From contig CM038467.1 in NCBI GenBank assembly GCA_021464415.1, positions 45,941,715-46,005,714 of the forward strand: DNA of 64,000 nt, given 5' to 3'. Below the pieces are notes generated by a model that was given only the letters and a program-made list of their open reading frames with translations, had not been told where the DNA came from and ran no database searches. Of this stretch, positions 1 through 10,384 are shown in pieces (the first letter of the stretch is position 1; each line of letters starts with the position of its first letter). The position numbers were made by a program, and so were the translations under genes. The DNA comes from Lonicera japonica. Lineage: Eukaryota; Streptophyta; Magnoliopsida; Dipsacales; Caprifoliaceae.

Positions 1-1308
1 GAGTTGGAGGTTTCATGGATATAAACTCGTAAGGTGCAATTGCTTCTTGATGGCATATGTATATTGGATACACTTTGAGTTGAGATGGCGATGAGAATAT
101 ATATATATATATATGATTATTAACTCATTTTCCTGGTGTGGATGTAAATGAATTGAAGCATGCCTTTGGTAGACAGAGATACCCTTGAGATATATACGAT
201 GTGTATATGTATATGTGTGTGACGTGTATCTTTTATTAGTCTATTCTTTTAAGAATATTTTCTCTATTATTATTGTTTTGATTTTAAGGCACTAATGGTT
301 TATGGGGTTGACCTAGCCTTGGTGGCTACATACCCTGGTCCATGTAGAGGGACCCCGCTTTCAGAGCGGCATACTCTATGATCTGTAGGGGGACCCCGCG
401 ATGCGGCATACCCTACACCATCTAGGTGGTCCACAGGGGGACCCAGCCTTGGGGGCTGCATACCCTGGACTTGGGGGCTTAGATCCGCATCGCAGTGCAT
501 TGTTGAGTAAACCTTAGATGTTAGATGGTTGGATACGAGATAAGCAGTTGAATGAGATTAGTGCCTAAGTCTGTTTTATGACTATAATTCTTTCTTTAAT
601 TTATCATACTTTGGAGATATATATATATCTTGGTATTACAATTACATACATCTGGTTAATACTTTTGAATACATGCTTTCTTGTATTTTTCGGGATGGGG
701 TAACACTTGGTACGCATTGGCGTAGATATACACGCATGATCATAACAAAACTATTTTCATTATAATGCATCGCATGCATGGTTTTAGAAATTATTTTGTA
801 TACAAAACCTTGTAGTTTCCACTGAGCCCGTGTTTGGCTCACTCTTATTTTTCAACAGTTTTGCAGGTACTTCTTTGGGGAGATGCGAGTATGGATTAGA
901 ACCTCTGATGACCATGAACCATCTTAGTCATCCGAGGATGACTTGTGACTTAAGAATTATGTGTATTTATTACCATTCGTATTGTTTGTATTATTAAATT
1001 GTATTCATTTCAATTCATATGATTTGTAAATGCCTTTTATATAATTTGGGACCTCGTTTGAGGAATTGCCTTATAATGGTTTATTAATTTTCATTTGACT
1101 TAAAGGTGTGGAGTTAAAGTTTTAGATAAACTTTATTTTCATATTTACAAATTTGGTTTTGTTAAAAATATGAACTCCACATGCCGTTTTTTTTTTTTTT
1201 TTTTTTTTAAATGTGGCCTTGTATGATATTTTCGCCGCTGTCGCGTATGGCACCGTGATTAATTGGGTCCCGAAGGCCTAGACCTCATAACGGATTCGGG
1301 GTGTCACA
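1..1308 (+). mobile_element. Tekay-like Ty3/gypsy LTR, 3' part
   Basis: This is the right part of a long terminal repeat that begins before the window. It ends in GGGGTGTCACA, followed by a 2-base spacer and a primer site. On the reverse strand the LTRs at 45349, 52797 and 60245 start in the same way. Diverged stretches are shared with them: the block ending in a CCGTGATTAA motif near 1255, and the block at 815-890 with CACTGAG, GGCTCACTC and GCAGGTACTTCTT. It is therefore an older copy of that family in the opposite orientation. A degenerate tandem repeat (GGGGACCC with GCATACCCT, about four units) lies at 310-480. The poly-T run at 1189-1208 looks like expansion. The LTR length is unknown; related copies here are 2,009 bp. 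Confidence 0.8.
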
Positions 1309-1311
1309 AGT

Positions 1312-1326
1312 TGGTATCAAATGAAG
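1312..1326 (+). other. Primer binding site, initiator-Met tRNA type
   Basis: TGGTATCAAATGAAG lies two bases after the LTR end. Its first eight bases match the TGGTATCAGAGC priming site used by many plant retrotransposons, and the rest has decayed. The same AG spacer separates LTR and primer site in the copies at 52797 and 60245. Confidence 0.7.
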
Positions 1327-2471
1327 GTTCGATTTTTCTTCGCGGGGTTCATGGGTAGATTCAAGTTTGCAAAAGTGAATTGAGTTGTGCCCCTCTTCCT
1401 TAACGTTTTATCCTGCGATAGGTTTTTCCCTACCGTTAAGCTACTGGAAAATGGAAGTATTCTTGAATGGAGTAACAACCTATAGCAGGTCATTTCCATT
1501 CTCGGATTTCTGTTTCTAATTACATTGTTAGACTTCATTTGTTATAATTTTGATCCTTAGCTCTTATTTCTCTTGTTTCGGACTAGCATTTTGTACTCGG
1601 GATTGGTTCTGCTATTAGATAAGCATCAGGAGACTATTGGATTATATTATAGTCTTCCGCCGGCCAACGGTTAACTATCTTATAAATCACCAGTTCACTG
1701 TTGCTACCAGAAGTTAGAACGTGGTATAATCATAGATAAGTGGCCATTAAAGTCCCATTCTTTGTGTTCACCGCATTGCATCGTATTTTGATTTTATCTA
1801 GGGGTGAACCTCGACTATTCTTATAATTCTTAGGATGGCAATATTCAAGTATTTGGTTTTGTAGTTCTGAGAGCGAGCTTTAGAGATTCGCCTTATTTTA
1901 GTAGGAGTGTATGGTGGAGTAGCTAGGCCTTTAGAAACCGCTTAGTGCAGAAACATTTGATTCTTACGCGTCCCTTTCTCACTCTTGTGGAATTCTTAGG
2001 CTCACGAGCGCCGGATTGGAAAGTGGTAAAGTTGACTGGGAATTATTGTTTCCTAATTCTTAAAATCCGAACTAGGAATCGACATGTACCTCCTTAATAG
2101 CCCTTACATTTGATGCGTTAGTGACTCAACTTGTTTTCAAGGTGAAGAGAAGAGACCCTCTGTAGAATTCCTTTGGTATATCACTCATTAGCGATTAGTA
2201 AGTTTGTCTCCTTCTTCCTTATAGGGAAAGGTTAGTTTTGAACTCTTATAGGACTATGATTCCTAATTTTTGTGGTTAAGAAGATTTGTCAGAGATCGTA
2301 TTACTAATGGCAGGAAGTCATGTCATGGGCAGAGGAATTCCTTCAAGTCACGACGATAGTAGATTTGATTAATTGCCCTTGTGTGGTGAACACAACCTTC
2401 TCTAAAAATTGTTAGCATGTGTATTAGTTAAACCTTACAATTGTACCTGAGAGAGATAAGATTTAAAGAGA
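1327..2471. other. Decayed internal or flanking DNA, no gene
   Basis: No open frame here resembles gag or pol, and I could not align it with the leader of the related elements at 52433-52796. It may be the decayed untranslated leader of the element whose LTR ends at 1308, or unrelated DNA joined to it. Confidence 0.4.
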
Positions 2472-2496
2472 ATCAGAGTAGCGCAGTGGAAGAGTG
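2472..2496 (+). repeat. Initiator tRNA-Met 5'-end-like sequence
   Basis: Twenty-two of 25 bases agree with the 5' end of plant initiator tRNA-Met (acceptor strand plus D arm), including TAGCGCAGTGG, which fits an RNA polymerase III A box. The similarity stops before the anticodon stem, and no B box or T arm follows, so this is not a functional tRNA. It could be the head of a decayed SINE or a tRNA piece captured during reverse transcription. The comparison tRNA sequence is from memory. Confidence 0.45.
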
Positions 2497-2630
2497 CATT
2501 AGTTGTTTAAGCCATAGTTCTCTAGTAATTTTGACTCATTTGTTGTTAGCCTAAAAGACTTGATTTTAGAACTCCTTCTCAATAATTGGGAAATCACTTA
2601 TGGTCCACATCACGGCTGCCCTCATGTTAA

Positions 2631-2885
2631 ATGTCTCTTCACCGTCTCGATCCCAAGTTTGATGAGCCTGAGGATATCACAAGAGCTGGATCATGGAGTG
2701 AAGACTATGCAGATCCCATCCGGGTTCCAAGTGGTCCAATCACCCGAGCTAGAGCTAAGAAGATCAAGGAAGCACTCATGAATGTGGTCCAAGAGTTGAT
2801 GAATAAAGCTAGAGCTTGGAGAAGTATTGAAGGAGATGAAGAACGAGAATTGAGAATAATGCTTAGCCAAGAAGACGTAGAATAA
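2631..2885 (+). pseudogene. Chromovirus pol C-terminal fragment
   Basis: An 84-residue frame ends in a TAG stop. It carries the motif GPITRARAKKIKEAL at about residues 39-53 and an acidic tail. That motif is typical of the extreme C terminus of many plant Ty3/gypsy polyproteins, downstream of integrase. A TAA directly precedes the first ATG, so the start is arbitrary and the upstream part of the protein is missing. It sits just left of LTR-like sequence ending at 3412. It may lie inside the 5' LTR, since in some chromoviruses the pol frame runs into the 3' LTR and the 5' LTR then carries a copy. It could instead be the tail of a separate element. The second LTR, which would decide this, is lost. 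Confidence 0.6.
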
Positions 2886-3412
2886 TTAGGGCATTTTATT
2901 ATTGTTGTTTTTATTAATTTGCAGCCCAAGGATTATGTATAATTAGTATTTATAGTGATGGGCCTGCTAAGAGTGTTTTTGGGCTTGTTTAGAGTTCTCC
3001 ATTATTTTTGTTGCCTTAGAATTGGGCTTGTTTTGGTTATTTTCGTTTTAAAGGTTTGTTGAGGGTTTCATTGGGGTTTTCTCTTCTCCTCCTATTTAAA
3101 GGAGGCAACTCTTATGTTTGGAGGCAGCCTAAGTTTTATCAATACGAATTTGAGTGTGTTTTTCACCTCTTGTGTTCTAAGAACACTTCGAACAGCCGGA
3201 ATATTATTTCTTGTTGTTCTTCGACTTATCAATCAATTAACCCATCAATTGATTGTTTGTCTTTGACTATACCAAGGTTCATTCTCATTTTTAGGGATTG
3301 GGTCGAGGTTCCACATCCATCATCTTCGCGTGATTCCAAGGTTCTTACGTATTCAACGTCAAGGGTCGCGGATTCGTCATATCGGATAGAAATACGGTCG
3401 CGATTCACATCA
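2886..3412 (+). mobile_element. CRM/Reina-like LTR, right part
   Basis: The sequence ends in CA at 3412, directly before a primer site, as expected for a 5' LTR. A TATA-like box (CTATTTAAAGG) lies at about 3090-3100, followed by a transcript-start-like region and a leader-like stretch. The left boundary could not be fixed and may lie upstream of 2631. No second copy survives because the element is cut at 8591. Confidence 0.65.
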
Positions 3413-3413
3413 T

Positions 3414-3426
3414 TGGCATCAGAGCG
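3414..3426 (+). other. Primer binding site, initiator-Met tRNA type
   Basis: TGGCATCAGAGCG starts one base after the LTR end and differs by one base from the usual plant site TGGTATCAGAGC. It marks the start of the internal region of the + strand chromovirus. Confidence 0.8.
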
Positions 3427-4429
3427 ATTCTTTCTATCTAGGTTTTATTTAATCTGTTCTTGTTATTACGAATTTGTTCTTGCTGTTTTAGATCTTGCTC
3501 TTTCAAATCTGTTCTTGTTATTACGAATCTGTTCTTGCTATTTCGGATCTTGCTCTTACAAATCTGTTCTTGGTATTGCGAATCTGTTCTTCTTGCTAAG
3601 TAACTTCTGAATCTGGTTATAGATCTACTTATCACGGATCTGCTTATTTTGTTTCATCTGTGTTGTTCAAAGTCGAAATCTTCAATTTCGTTGCTAAACC
3701 ATATTCGCAAATCTGTCCATTCATAATCTGTCCAGATTAAAGTAGTGTTCGATTTGTTGTTTGCGAAAATCTCTAGTTGCGATTCTCTTGATTCCTAGTT
3801 AACTTGATATTGCGGTGGCTTTTGATAGTTGAGGCGGCTGGTATTACAAACATCATAAAACCCTAGACTTGACTTTATTTCTAGGTTTTGATAGTTGTGG
3901 CGGCTGGACTTTATTTCTAGGTTTCGATAGTTGTGGCGGCTGGTATTGATATAAAACCCTAGACTTAAGTTTATTTCTAGGTCAAAAAAATAAAAAAAAT
4001 AAAAAAAATTCCGAAATTTGACTTTATTTCTTTTAGCATTCAGATTCTATAGGTTCCAAGGGTTCCAAAAATCACTTTTTCACGAGGCGGAATTTTCGCT
4101 CAATTTTTTTTTTAAATTTGGCTTCGTATTTTGTCCATATTTCATTGGGATTCCTGTTTCTTGAGTTCTTGGTGAAAACGTACTTGTCCTAGCATACAAT
4201 TGATCTGTTTGGGTTGTGATTGGTCTGTTTGGGCACCCAAGAAAAGGGTTCTTGCTTTTCGATTCGTTTGAAGTTCCAAAAGGTGAAAATTGAGAGGAAT
4301 ATCAATACATTGAGAACTAAACACGAGCGGTAAAATTAGAGTGATATTATTTTTGAGCGAAACACGTAAGGGAGTGCAGAGAGGAAAATTTATTTCTTTA
4401 TATTGTGCTAACCTCTGTTTTGCAGCAAT
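3427..4429 (+). mobile_element. Retrotransposon leader with tandem repeats
   Basis: This is the untranslated leader between primer site and gag. A 55-bp unit starting CTGTTCTTG is repeated at 3454, 3509 and (partial) 3564. A second repeat at about 3805-3985 alternates GATAGTTGTGGCGGCTGG with TTATTTCTAGG and AAAACCCTAGACTT. An A-rich tract lies at 3983-4010. No gene is seen here. Confidence 0.7.
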
Positions 4430-5532
4430 ATGTCGAGTTTCGATCCTAGGTTATTCCAAGAAGCCACGACGAGCACCTTACAAAAAATGATGAGAGAAGA
4501 GTTGGGTGTCTTTAAAGAGCAGGTGGAAGAGATGAGTGAGGAATTTAAGAGAATGCGGGTGAAGGTACACAGAGTTGAGAGCACTCAAATTGAGCAATCC
4601 GGCATATCACATAATGCTCAAAGAAGTGGGAGACCGCAGCCTAGGGAACGGAGGGCTGATTTTGATAACTATTACAGAGATAGCTTTGACGATGGGGATA
4701 GCGATGTCGATTCAGCAATCGCTAACCGACGGAATGGTAGACGGTTTGGTAGGGGATCTAATCGGGAGGATGACAACATGAATGGGATCAAAATGAGGAT
4801 TCCATCCTTCCAAGGAAAAAATGACCCCGAGGCCTCTCTTGAGTGGGTCAAGAAAGTTGAATTAGTATTTGCTTGCCATAATTACTCCGAGTCCAAGAAG
4901 GTGAAATTGGCGGCTATTGAATTTTTAGATTATGCACTTGTTTGGTGGGATCGCTTGATGATAGAGAGAAGGCGTAGCGATGAAGGGCCCGTGGAGACTT
5001 GGGATTAGATGAAGCGGTTGATGAAAAAGCGGTTTGTACCCGATCACTATTATCGGGAATTGTACCAAAAATTGCAGGGGCTTACGCAGGGAAGTCGTAG
5101 TGTTGACGAATACTATAAGGAGATGGAAGTGGCCATGATTCGGGCCAAGGTTGATGAAAATAGAAAAGCTACCATGGCGCGGTTCTTGAGTGGGTTAAAC
5201 TGGGAAATTACCAACGCGTTGAATTGCATCCATATGTTGAGATTGAAGATATGGTGCACACGGCAATTAAAATAGAGAGGCAGCTCAAGAGGAGGGGTAG
5301 TTTTAAGCCAAGCCAAAATTCTTACTCTACTCCATGGAAACAAAGTCCGTGGAAGAAGGATGACAAAGCAACCACTCCGAAACCGAAAGTAGAATCGAAA
5401 TCGGAAGCTCCTGGTGGAAGCCAAGCTAAGGGAGCCCCCTCTAATACTCCTACAACTAGAAACTGAGACATTATTTGTTGGAAGTGTCAAGGAAGAGGCC
5501 ATGTTTCCACTCAATGCCCGAATAAGAGAGTA
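4430..5532 (+). pseudogene. gag: Broken gag of CRM/Reina-like chromovirus
   Basis: This was the nucleocapsid/capsid protein. The ATG at 4430 opens a coiled-coil-like N terminus, then the retrotransposon gag domain (motifs RIPSFQGKNDPE, LVWWDR, Y.ELYQKLQ, YYKEME), a basic linker and a CCHC zinc knuckle (CWKC...GH...C) at 5476-5517. Lesions: in-frame TAG at 5006-5008, a frameshift near 5222, and in-frame TGA at 5464-5466. After the knuckle the frame runs on into protease without a stop. The family assignment rests on gag motifs and on the RT downstream. It is not expressible as a whole protein. Confidence 0.85.
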
Positions 5533-5868
5533 ATGATGCTTCTGGATAATGGGGAATATGAAACGGATGAAGAAGGCGCTGAAGCTATGCCACCTTTGGA
5601 GGATGTCGAAGAAGAGGAGAGCGCCATCCAGGGTGAGTTATTAGTTGCAAGAAAAGCGCTTAACACGCAAGCAAAGGAGGATGAGGAGCAGCGTGAGAAT
5701 ATTTTCCACACTAGGTGTCTAGTGCTAGGCAAGGTGTGTAGTTTGGTGACAGACGGAGGTAGTTGCACTAATGTGGCTAGCACGACGATGGTGGAGAAGC
5801 TAGCATTGCACACGACTAAGCACCCAAGGCCTTACAAACTGCAGTGGCTGAATGATAGCGGTAAGTGA
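5533..5868 (+). pseudogene. pol: Protease region of CRM/Reina-like pol
   Basis: This continues in the gag frame. An acidic linker (EEDVEEEES-like) leads into a retropepsin-like segment with VTDGGSCTNVAS, where the usual active-site triplet D-S/T-G reads D-G-G. That is either a natural variant or decay. A one-base loss near 5862 throws the frame out; the continuing protease sequence ([17 protein letters not shown]) is read from the next frame starting at 5865. Confidence 0.8.
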
Positions 5869-7040
5869 GGGTGAACAAGAAGGTTTTAGTGTCCTTTAGC
5901 ATTGGTAGGTACGAGGACCAAGTGCTTTGTGACGTGGGTCCCATGCAAGCTGGCCATATGTTGTTGGGAAGACCATGGCAATATGATAGAAGAGTTAAAC
6001 ATGATCGCTTCACCAATAAATATTCATTTGAGATGAACAAGAGAACAATCATTCTTGCACCTTTACCGCCGCAGCAAGCCTATGCCGATCAGTTGAAGTT
6101 GCAAAGTGAGGAAGAGCAACGGAGAGCTGAAAAGAAAAAAAGAGATAGTGGTGAGGAAAAGAAAGAGAGTAGAGTGGAAAAACCAGTGACTATTGAGAGC
6201 AAGTTTGAGAGGAGGCAAAAGAATTTCTATGCGAGAGCTAGTGAAGTGAAAAGAGCGATGCTTTGTAATCAGCTTCTTGTACTTATATACAAAGAAGCGC
6301 TTTTGAATACTAACGAGCTAAATTCTTCTTTGCCTAGTGTTATTGTCTCTTTGTTGCAGGATTTTGGTGACGTCTTCCCGGAGGATACGCCAAGCGGTTT
6401 ACCACCCATTCGAGGAATAGAACACCAAATTGATTTTGTACCCGGAGCCTCCATTCCAAATCGGCCAGCCTATAGGAGTAATCCGAAGGAAACGAAGGAA
6501 CTTCAAAGGCAAGTTACGGAGCTGTTGGAGAAAGGGTATGTGAAAGAGAGTATGAGTCCATGTGCGGTGCCAGTTTTGCTAGTGCCGAAGAAGGATGGAA
6601 CATGGAGAATGTGCGTGGACTGCCGAGCCATAAATAATATCACGGTAAAATATCGTCACCCCATTCCACGTTTAGATGATATGCTTGATGAGTTGCATGG
6701 GTCTAGTATATTCTCTAAAATTGATTTGAAAAGTGGATATCATCAAATTAGGATGAAAGAAGGAGATGAATGGAAAACAGCCTTTAAAACAAAATATGGT
6801 TTATATGAATGGTTAGTTATGCCTTTTGGTTTGACTAATGCACCTAACACTTTCATGAGATTAATGAACCATGTTTTGAGACCTTTTATAGGCAGATTTG
6901 TTGTAGTCTATTTTGATGATATTCTTATCTATAGCAAGAGTTTAGATGACCACGTAATTCAATTAAAATCTGTTTTGGATGTCTTGCGAAAGGAGAAGTT
7001 GTATGCGAACCTGAAAAAGTGCACTTTTTTGCACGGATAA
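5865..7040 (+). pseudogene. pol: Reverse transcriptase of CRM/Reina-like pol
   Basis: A 391-residue open frame. It starts with the protease remainder and a long Lys/Glu-rich linker (about residues 80-130). The reverse transcriptase follows, with [36 protein letters not shown] and the catalytic box YFDD at 6909-6920. It makes the DNA copy of the element RNA. The motif set is characteristic of plant chromoviruses close to CRM/Reina; the exact lineage is inferred. The frame ends at 7040 because a T run at about 7023-7028 has one base too many; RNase H continues in another frame. Confidence 0.9.
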
Positions 7041-8591
7041 GCTTGTATTCCTTGGTTTTGTTGTAAGTGCACAAGGGATTCAGGTTGATAAAGAAAATGT
7101 GAAGGCTATTCAAGAATGGCAAAGTCCTACAAGTGTTGGGCAAGTGCGGAGTTTCCATGGACTTGCTAGATTCTATCGGCGGTTCGTGAAAGACTTTAGT
7201 ACTATTGCGGCGCCATTGACTGAAGTGATCAAAAAGAATGTGGTATTCAAATGGGGAGAAGAGCAAGAGAAGGCATTCGAATTACTAAAAAGCAAGCTAA
7301 GTAACGCCCCTTTGTTATCTTTACCTAACTTTGCAAAGACTTTTGAAATTGAATGCGATGCTTCAGGAAATGGAATTGGTGCTGTTCTTATGCAAGAATG
7401 AAGACCAATAGCATACTTTAGTGAGAAGCTAGGTGGAGCGACCTTAAATTACCCTACCTACGACAAGGAGCTTTATGCGTTGGTGAGAGCATTGTATACC
7501 TGGCAGCACTATCTTTGGCCAAAGGAGTTCGTGATTCACACGGATCATGAATCATTAAAGCACTTGAAGGGGCAACTAAAGCTAAACAAGCGCCATGCTA
7601 AGTGGGTGGAGTTCATAGAGACTTTCCCAAATGTGATCAAATACAAGCAAGGTAAAGAGAATGTTGGAGCGGATGCTTTATCACGCATGTAAGCTTTAAT
7701 TGCTACTTTAGATGCTAAATTGCTTGGGTTTGAATACATCAAGGATTTGTATTGTGATGATGCTGATTTTAGAGATATATTCAATGCATCTAAAAATTTG
7801 GCATTTGATAAGTACTTTAGGCATGATGGATTTCTAATGCGTGAAAACAAACTTTGTGTGCCTAAATGTTCATTGCGTGAGTTGCTTGTGAAAGAAGCGC
7901 ATGGTGGGAGTTTAATGGGACACTTTGGTATAGCTAAGACTTTAGGAGTATTGTAAGAACACTTCTTTTGGCCTCACATGAAAAGAGATGTTGAAAGAAT
8001 ATGTGAGAGATGTGTTACTTGTAAGAAGGCAAAGTCTAAGTTAAACCCCCATGGTTTATATACTCCATTACCCATTCCTAGTGACCCTTGGGTTGATATT
8101 TCTATGGATTTTGTGTTGGGTTTGCCTAGGACTAAACATGGGAATGATTCTGTTTTCGTGGTGGTTGATAGATTTTCTAAAATGGCTCATTTCATTGCCT
8201 ATCATAAAACTAATGATGCACCACGAATTGCTAATTTGTTCTTCAAAGAAATTGTACGTTTACATGGCATGCCTAGAACAATAGTTTCTGATAGGGATGC
8301 AAAGTTTTTGAGCTACTTTTGGAAAACTTTGTGGACAAACTTGGGTACTAAATTATTGTTTTCTACTACATGTCACCCCCAAACTGATGGTCAAACGGAA
8401 GTAGTAAACAGAACTTTATCCACTTCGTTGCGTGCCATAATTAAGAAGAACTTGAAAGAGTGGGAAGAATGTTTGCCTCATGTTGAGTTCGCATATAATC
8501 GATCTGTTCATTCTGCATCTAAGTTTTCTCCTTTCGAGATTGTGTATGGTTTTAATCCGTTGGCTCCTTTGGATTTATTACCATTACCTGT
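7041..8591 (+). pseudogene. pol: RNase H and integrase, truncated by insertion
   Basis: One frame holds the end of RT, RNase H ([27 protein letters not shown]), the HHCC zinc finger (H...H near 7900-7925; C..C near 8008-8025) and the integrase core ([26 protein letters not shown]). Stops interrupt it: TGA at 7399-7401, TAA at 7690-7692 and TAA at 7954-7956. After [12 protein letters not shown] the frame runs into the LTR of the Athila-like element at 8592. The integrase C-terminal domain, polypurine tract and 3' LTR are absent and do not resume after 19203, so the far part was deleted or moved. Confidence 0.88.
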
Positions 8592-10370
8592 TGACGCACC
8601 GGAAATACTTCCGTGCTTAGGTACCCAAGTGCAGGTTGTCAAGTTATAATACTTGGTAAGTCCAAGTGTCGAACCACAAGGATAGTCTGAAAGACGATGT
8701 GGTGATTACGAGTCCAAGGCTTTGTTAAGAGAATTTAATTGGTTGATTTTTATGATTGATTTTAAAGTCTTGCAATAAAAATTAAAATGATGTAACAATA
8801 GATGAGAAAAGGCTAAGGCATTATAGATTTCATTTGTTTTGCAAAGTTAAGTAAAATCAATCTCATTCAAAGTTCTCAATGCAATTCCTAAGTTTTGAAT
8901 ATTTTACCCATTTCTAAGCAAAAGGGTGTGGAGCAAAAGCAACCCATTCCTATATAAATGCCATATAAAGAAAGGATGTAAGAAAACATCAACACAAGTG
9001 TATCTCTCATTTTTATCTTGTGACAAAGGGTGTGAAGCAAGTGCAATCCATTCCCACATAATATCAACCAAGATTCAAACTTAAAATACACAAAAAGAAA
9101 AGGCATAAATTTAAACTAGGCATTTAAGAACTCGTTGTTAGTTTTCCCTAGGCAAATGACTTGATTATGAAAATGGCCAACTACAAAGAGTTTAGCTCGA
9201 TAAATCATAACATCTCATTTGTCTAAGATTGGGAAGTCCAGGTGGAGGTCAAACCGTCCTATATAGACTTATTTGATAAATACAAATTGAATCGTTAAAA
9301 TGATTAATGAAGTTGTTTATGACATAAATTTAAAAGATCCTCTTTGGCAATACTTTAAATAAGAAGATGATGAGTCTCACAATCACATAAAGTGTAGAAA
9401 GCACTCAACATATCATTAAAGTATTAAAAGATTAAAATCTCAAATTTATGGTGTTTCCATGAATATTCAAAAACTAATCATACTTGGCAATGAAAAGTAT
9501 CTCATTCAAAGAAAGAATGGACATAGGCTAGTAAGAAATACAAAAGTGTATCATCTCTTCATTAATGCTTGAGATCTAAGTATACAAGGCATACAAAGTC
9601 AAATCATCATATGAAAATTATCTTACTAGCTTATGAATGGTTGAAAAAATGGAGAAGATGAAGGATTCAAAAAGTATTTAACAATACTAACAATGGAATG
9701 AGAATTGAACTTACATAATTAATGCATTGCAAACTTCATCTTTTAGCCTTAGCAAATAAATTTACTCCATAATAAATGTAGAGACAAGAATTATCAAAGT
9801 GAACTCCATTTCTCTCTCTAGAAAAATAACTATTACAAACTCTCTATAACTTGAGAAATGACAAGTAATAAAAGTGTTTTCTCCAACACAACAATGAAGA
9901 CTATAAATAGGAGAGTTGTGTTGGATGCTAAAATAATAAATAATGCTTTTTATTTTTATTTTATTGTTTATTTTTGGTGGAGAATTCCACTTTCTTGGAT
10001 GCTCTTTGGTTACATGGAGAATTCCACTTTCTTTCTTTAATCACATGGACATGGAGACTTTCTTTCTTGGATGCTCTTTAATCACATGGAGACTTCCACT
10101 TTCTTGAATTCTTTTTGTCCATGGAAAATTCCACTATCTTGAATTCTTTTTATCCATGGAAAATTCCAATATTGTATTAAATACAATATTTCTTGAAATC
10201 TAAAGACACCAAAATAAGCACAAAAATATGCTTTTCCAAGCATTGTTAAATACAAAAGTGCTACGAGACTAATCGCGAAATAAGTTGGCAAACCGAGTAG
10301 TTTTAGAGAAATAAACGCGTCAAACAACTCCGCAAATGAGCAAATGAATGACAATATTAAGCGTTTATCA
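8592..10370 (-). mobile_element. Athila-like 3' LTR
   Basis: LTR of the minus-strand element, 1,779 bp. On the + strand it reads from TGACGCACCGGAAATAC to GCGTTTATCA; on the element strand it starts TGATAAACGC. It is nearly repeated at 17372-19203 and in three partial or solo copies further right. The right third (about 9985-10170) is a degenerate array of CTTGGATGCTCTT and CATGGAGA-type units whose number differs between copies. Recurrent 60-80-residue open frames inside are chance frames repeated with the LTR. It interrupts a chromovirus integrase on its left. Confidence 0.92.
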
Positions 10371-10384
10371 ACTCCCCCCGACTT
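10371..10384 (-). other. Polypurine tract of Athila-like element
   Basis: On the minus strand AAGTCGGGGGGAGT directly abuts the LTR start TGATAAACGC. This is the expected position and composition of the second-strand primer. Confidence 0.85.

Noticed and set aside
2472..2545. Functional tRNA gene
   Set aside because: Only the 5' quarter to third matches; anticodon arm, T arm and B box are absent.
2560..2781. Overlapping + strand frame in front of the pol fragment
   Set aside because: It overlaps the TRARAKK frame in another phase and has no domain.
8888..9106. Recurrent 60-80-residue frames in the Athila-like LTRs (also at 17668, 34202, 35397, 44795 and the frames starting MRRNKS)
   Set aside because: They repeat because the LTR repeats; they lie on noncoding LTR sequence and change length with small indels.
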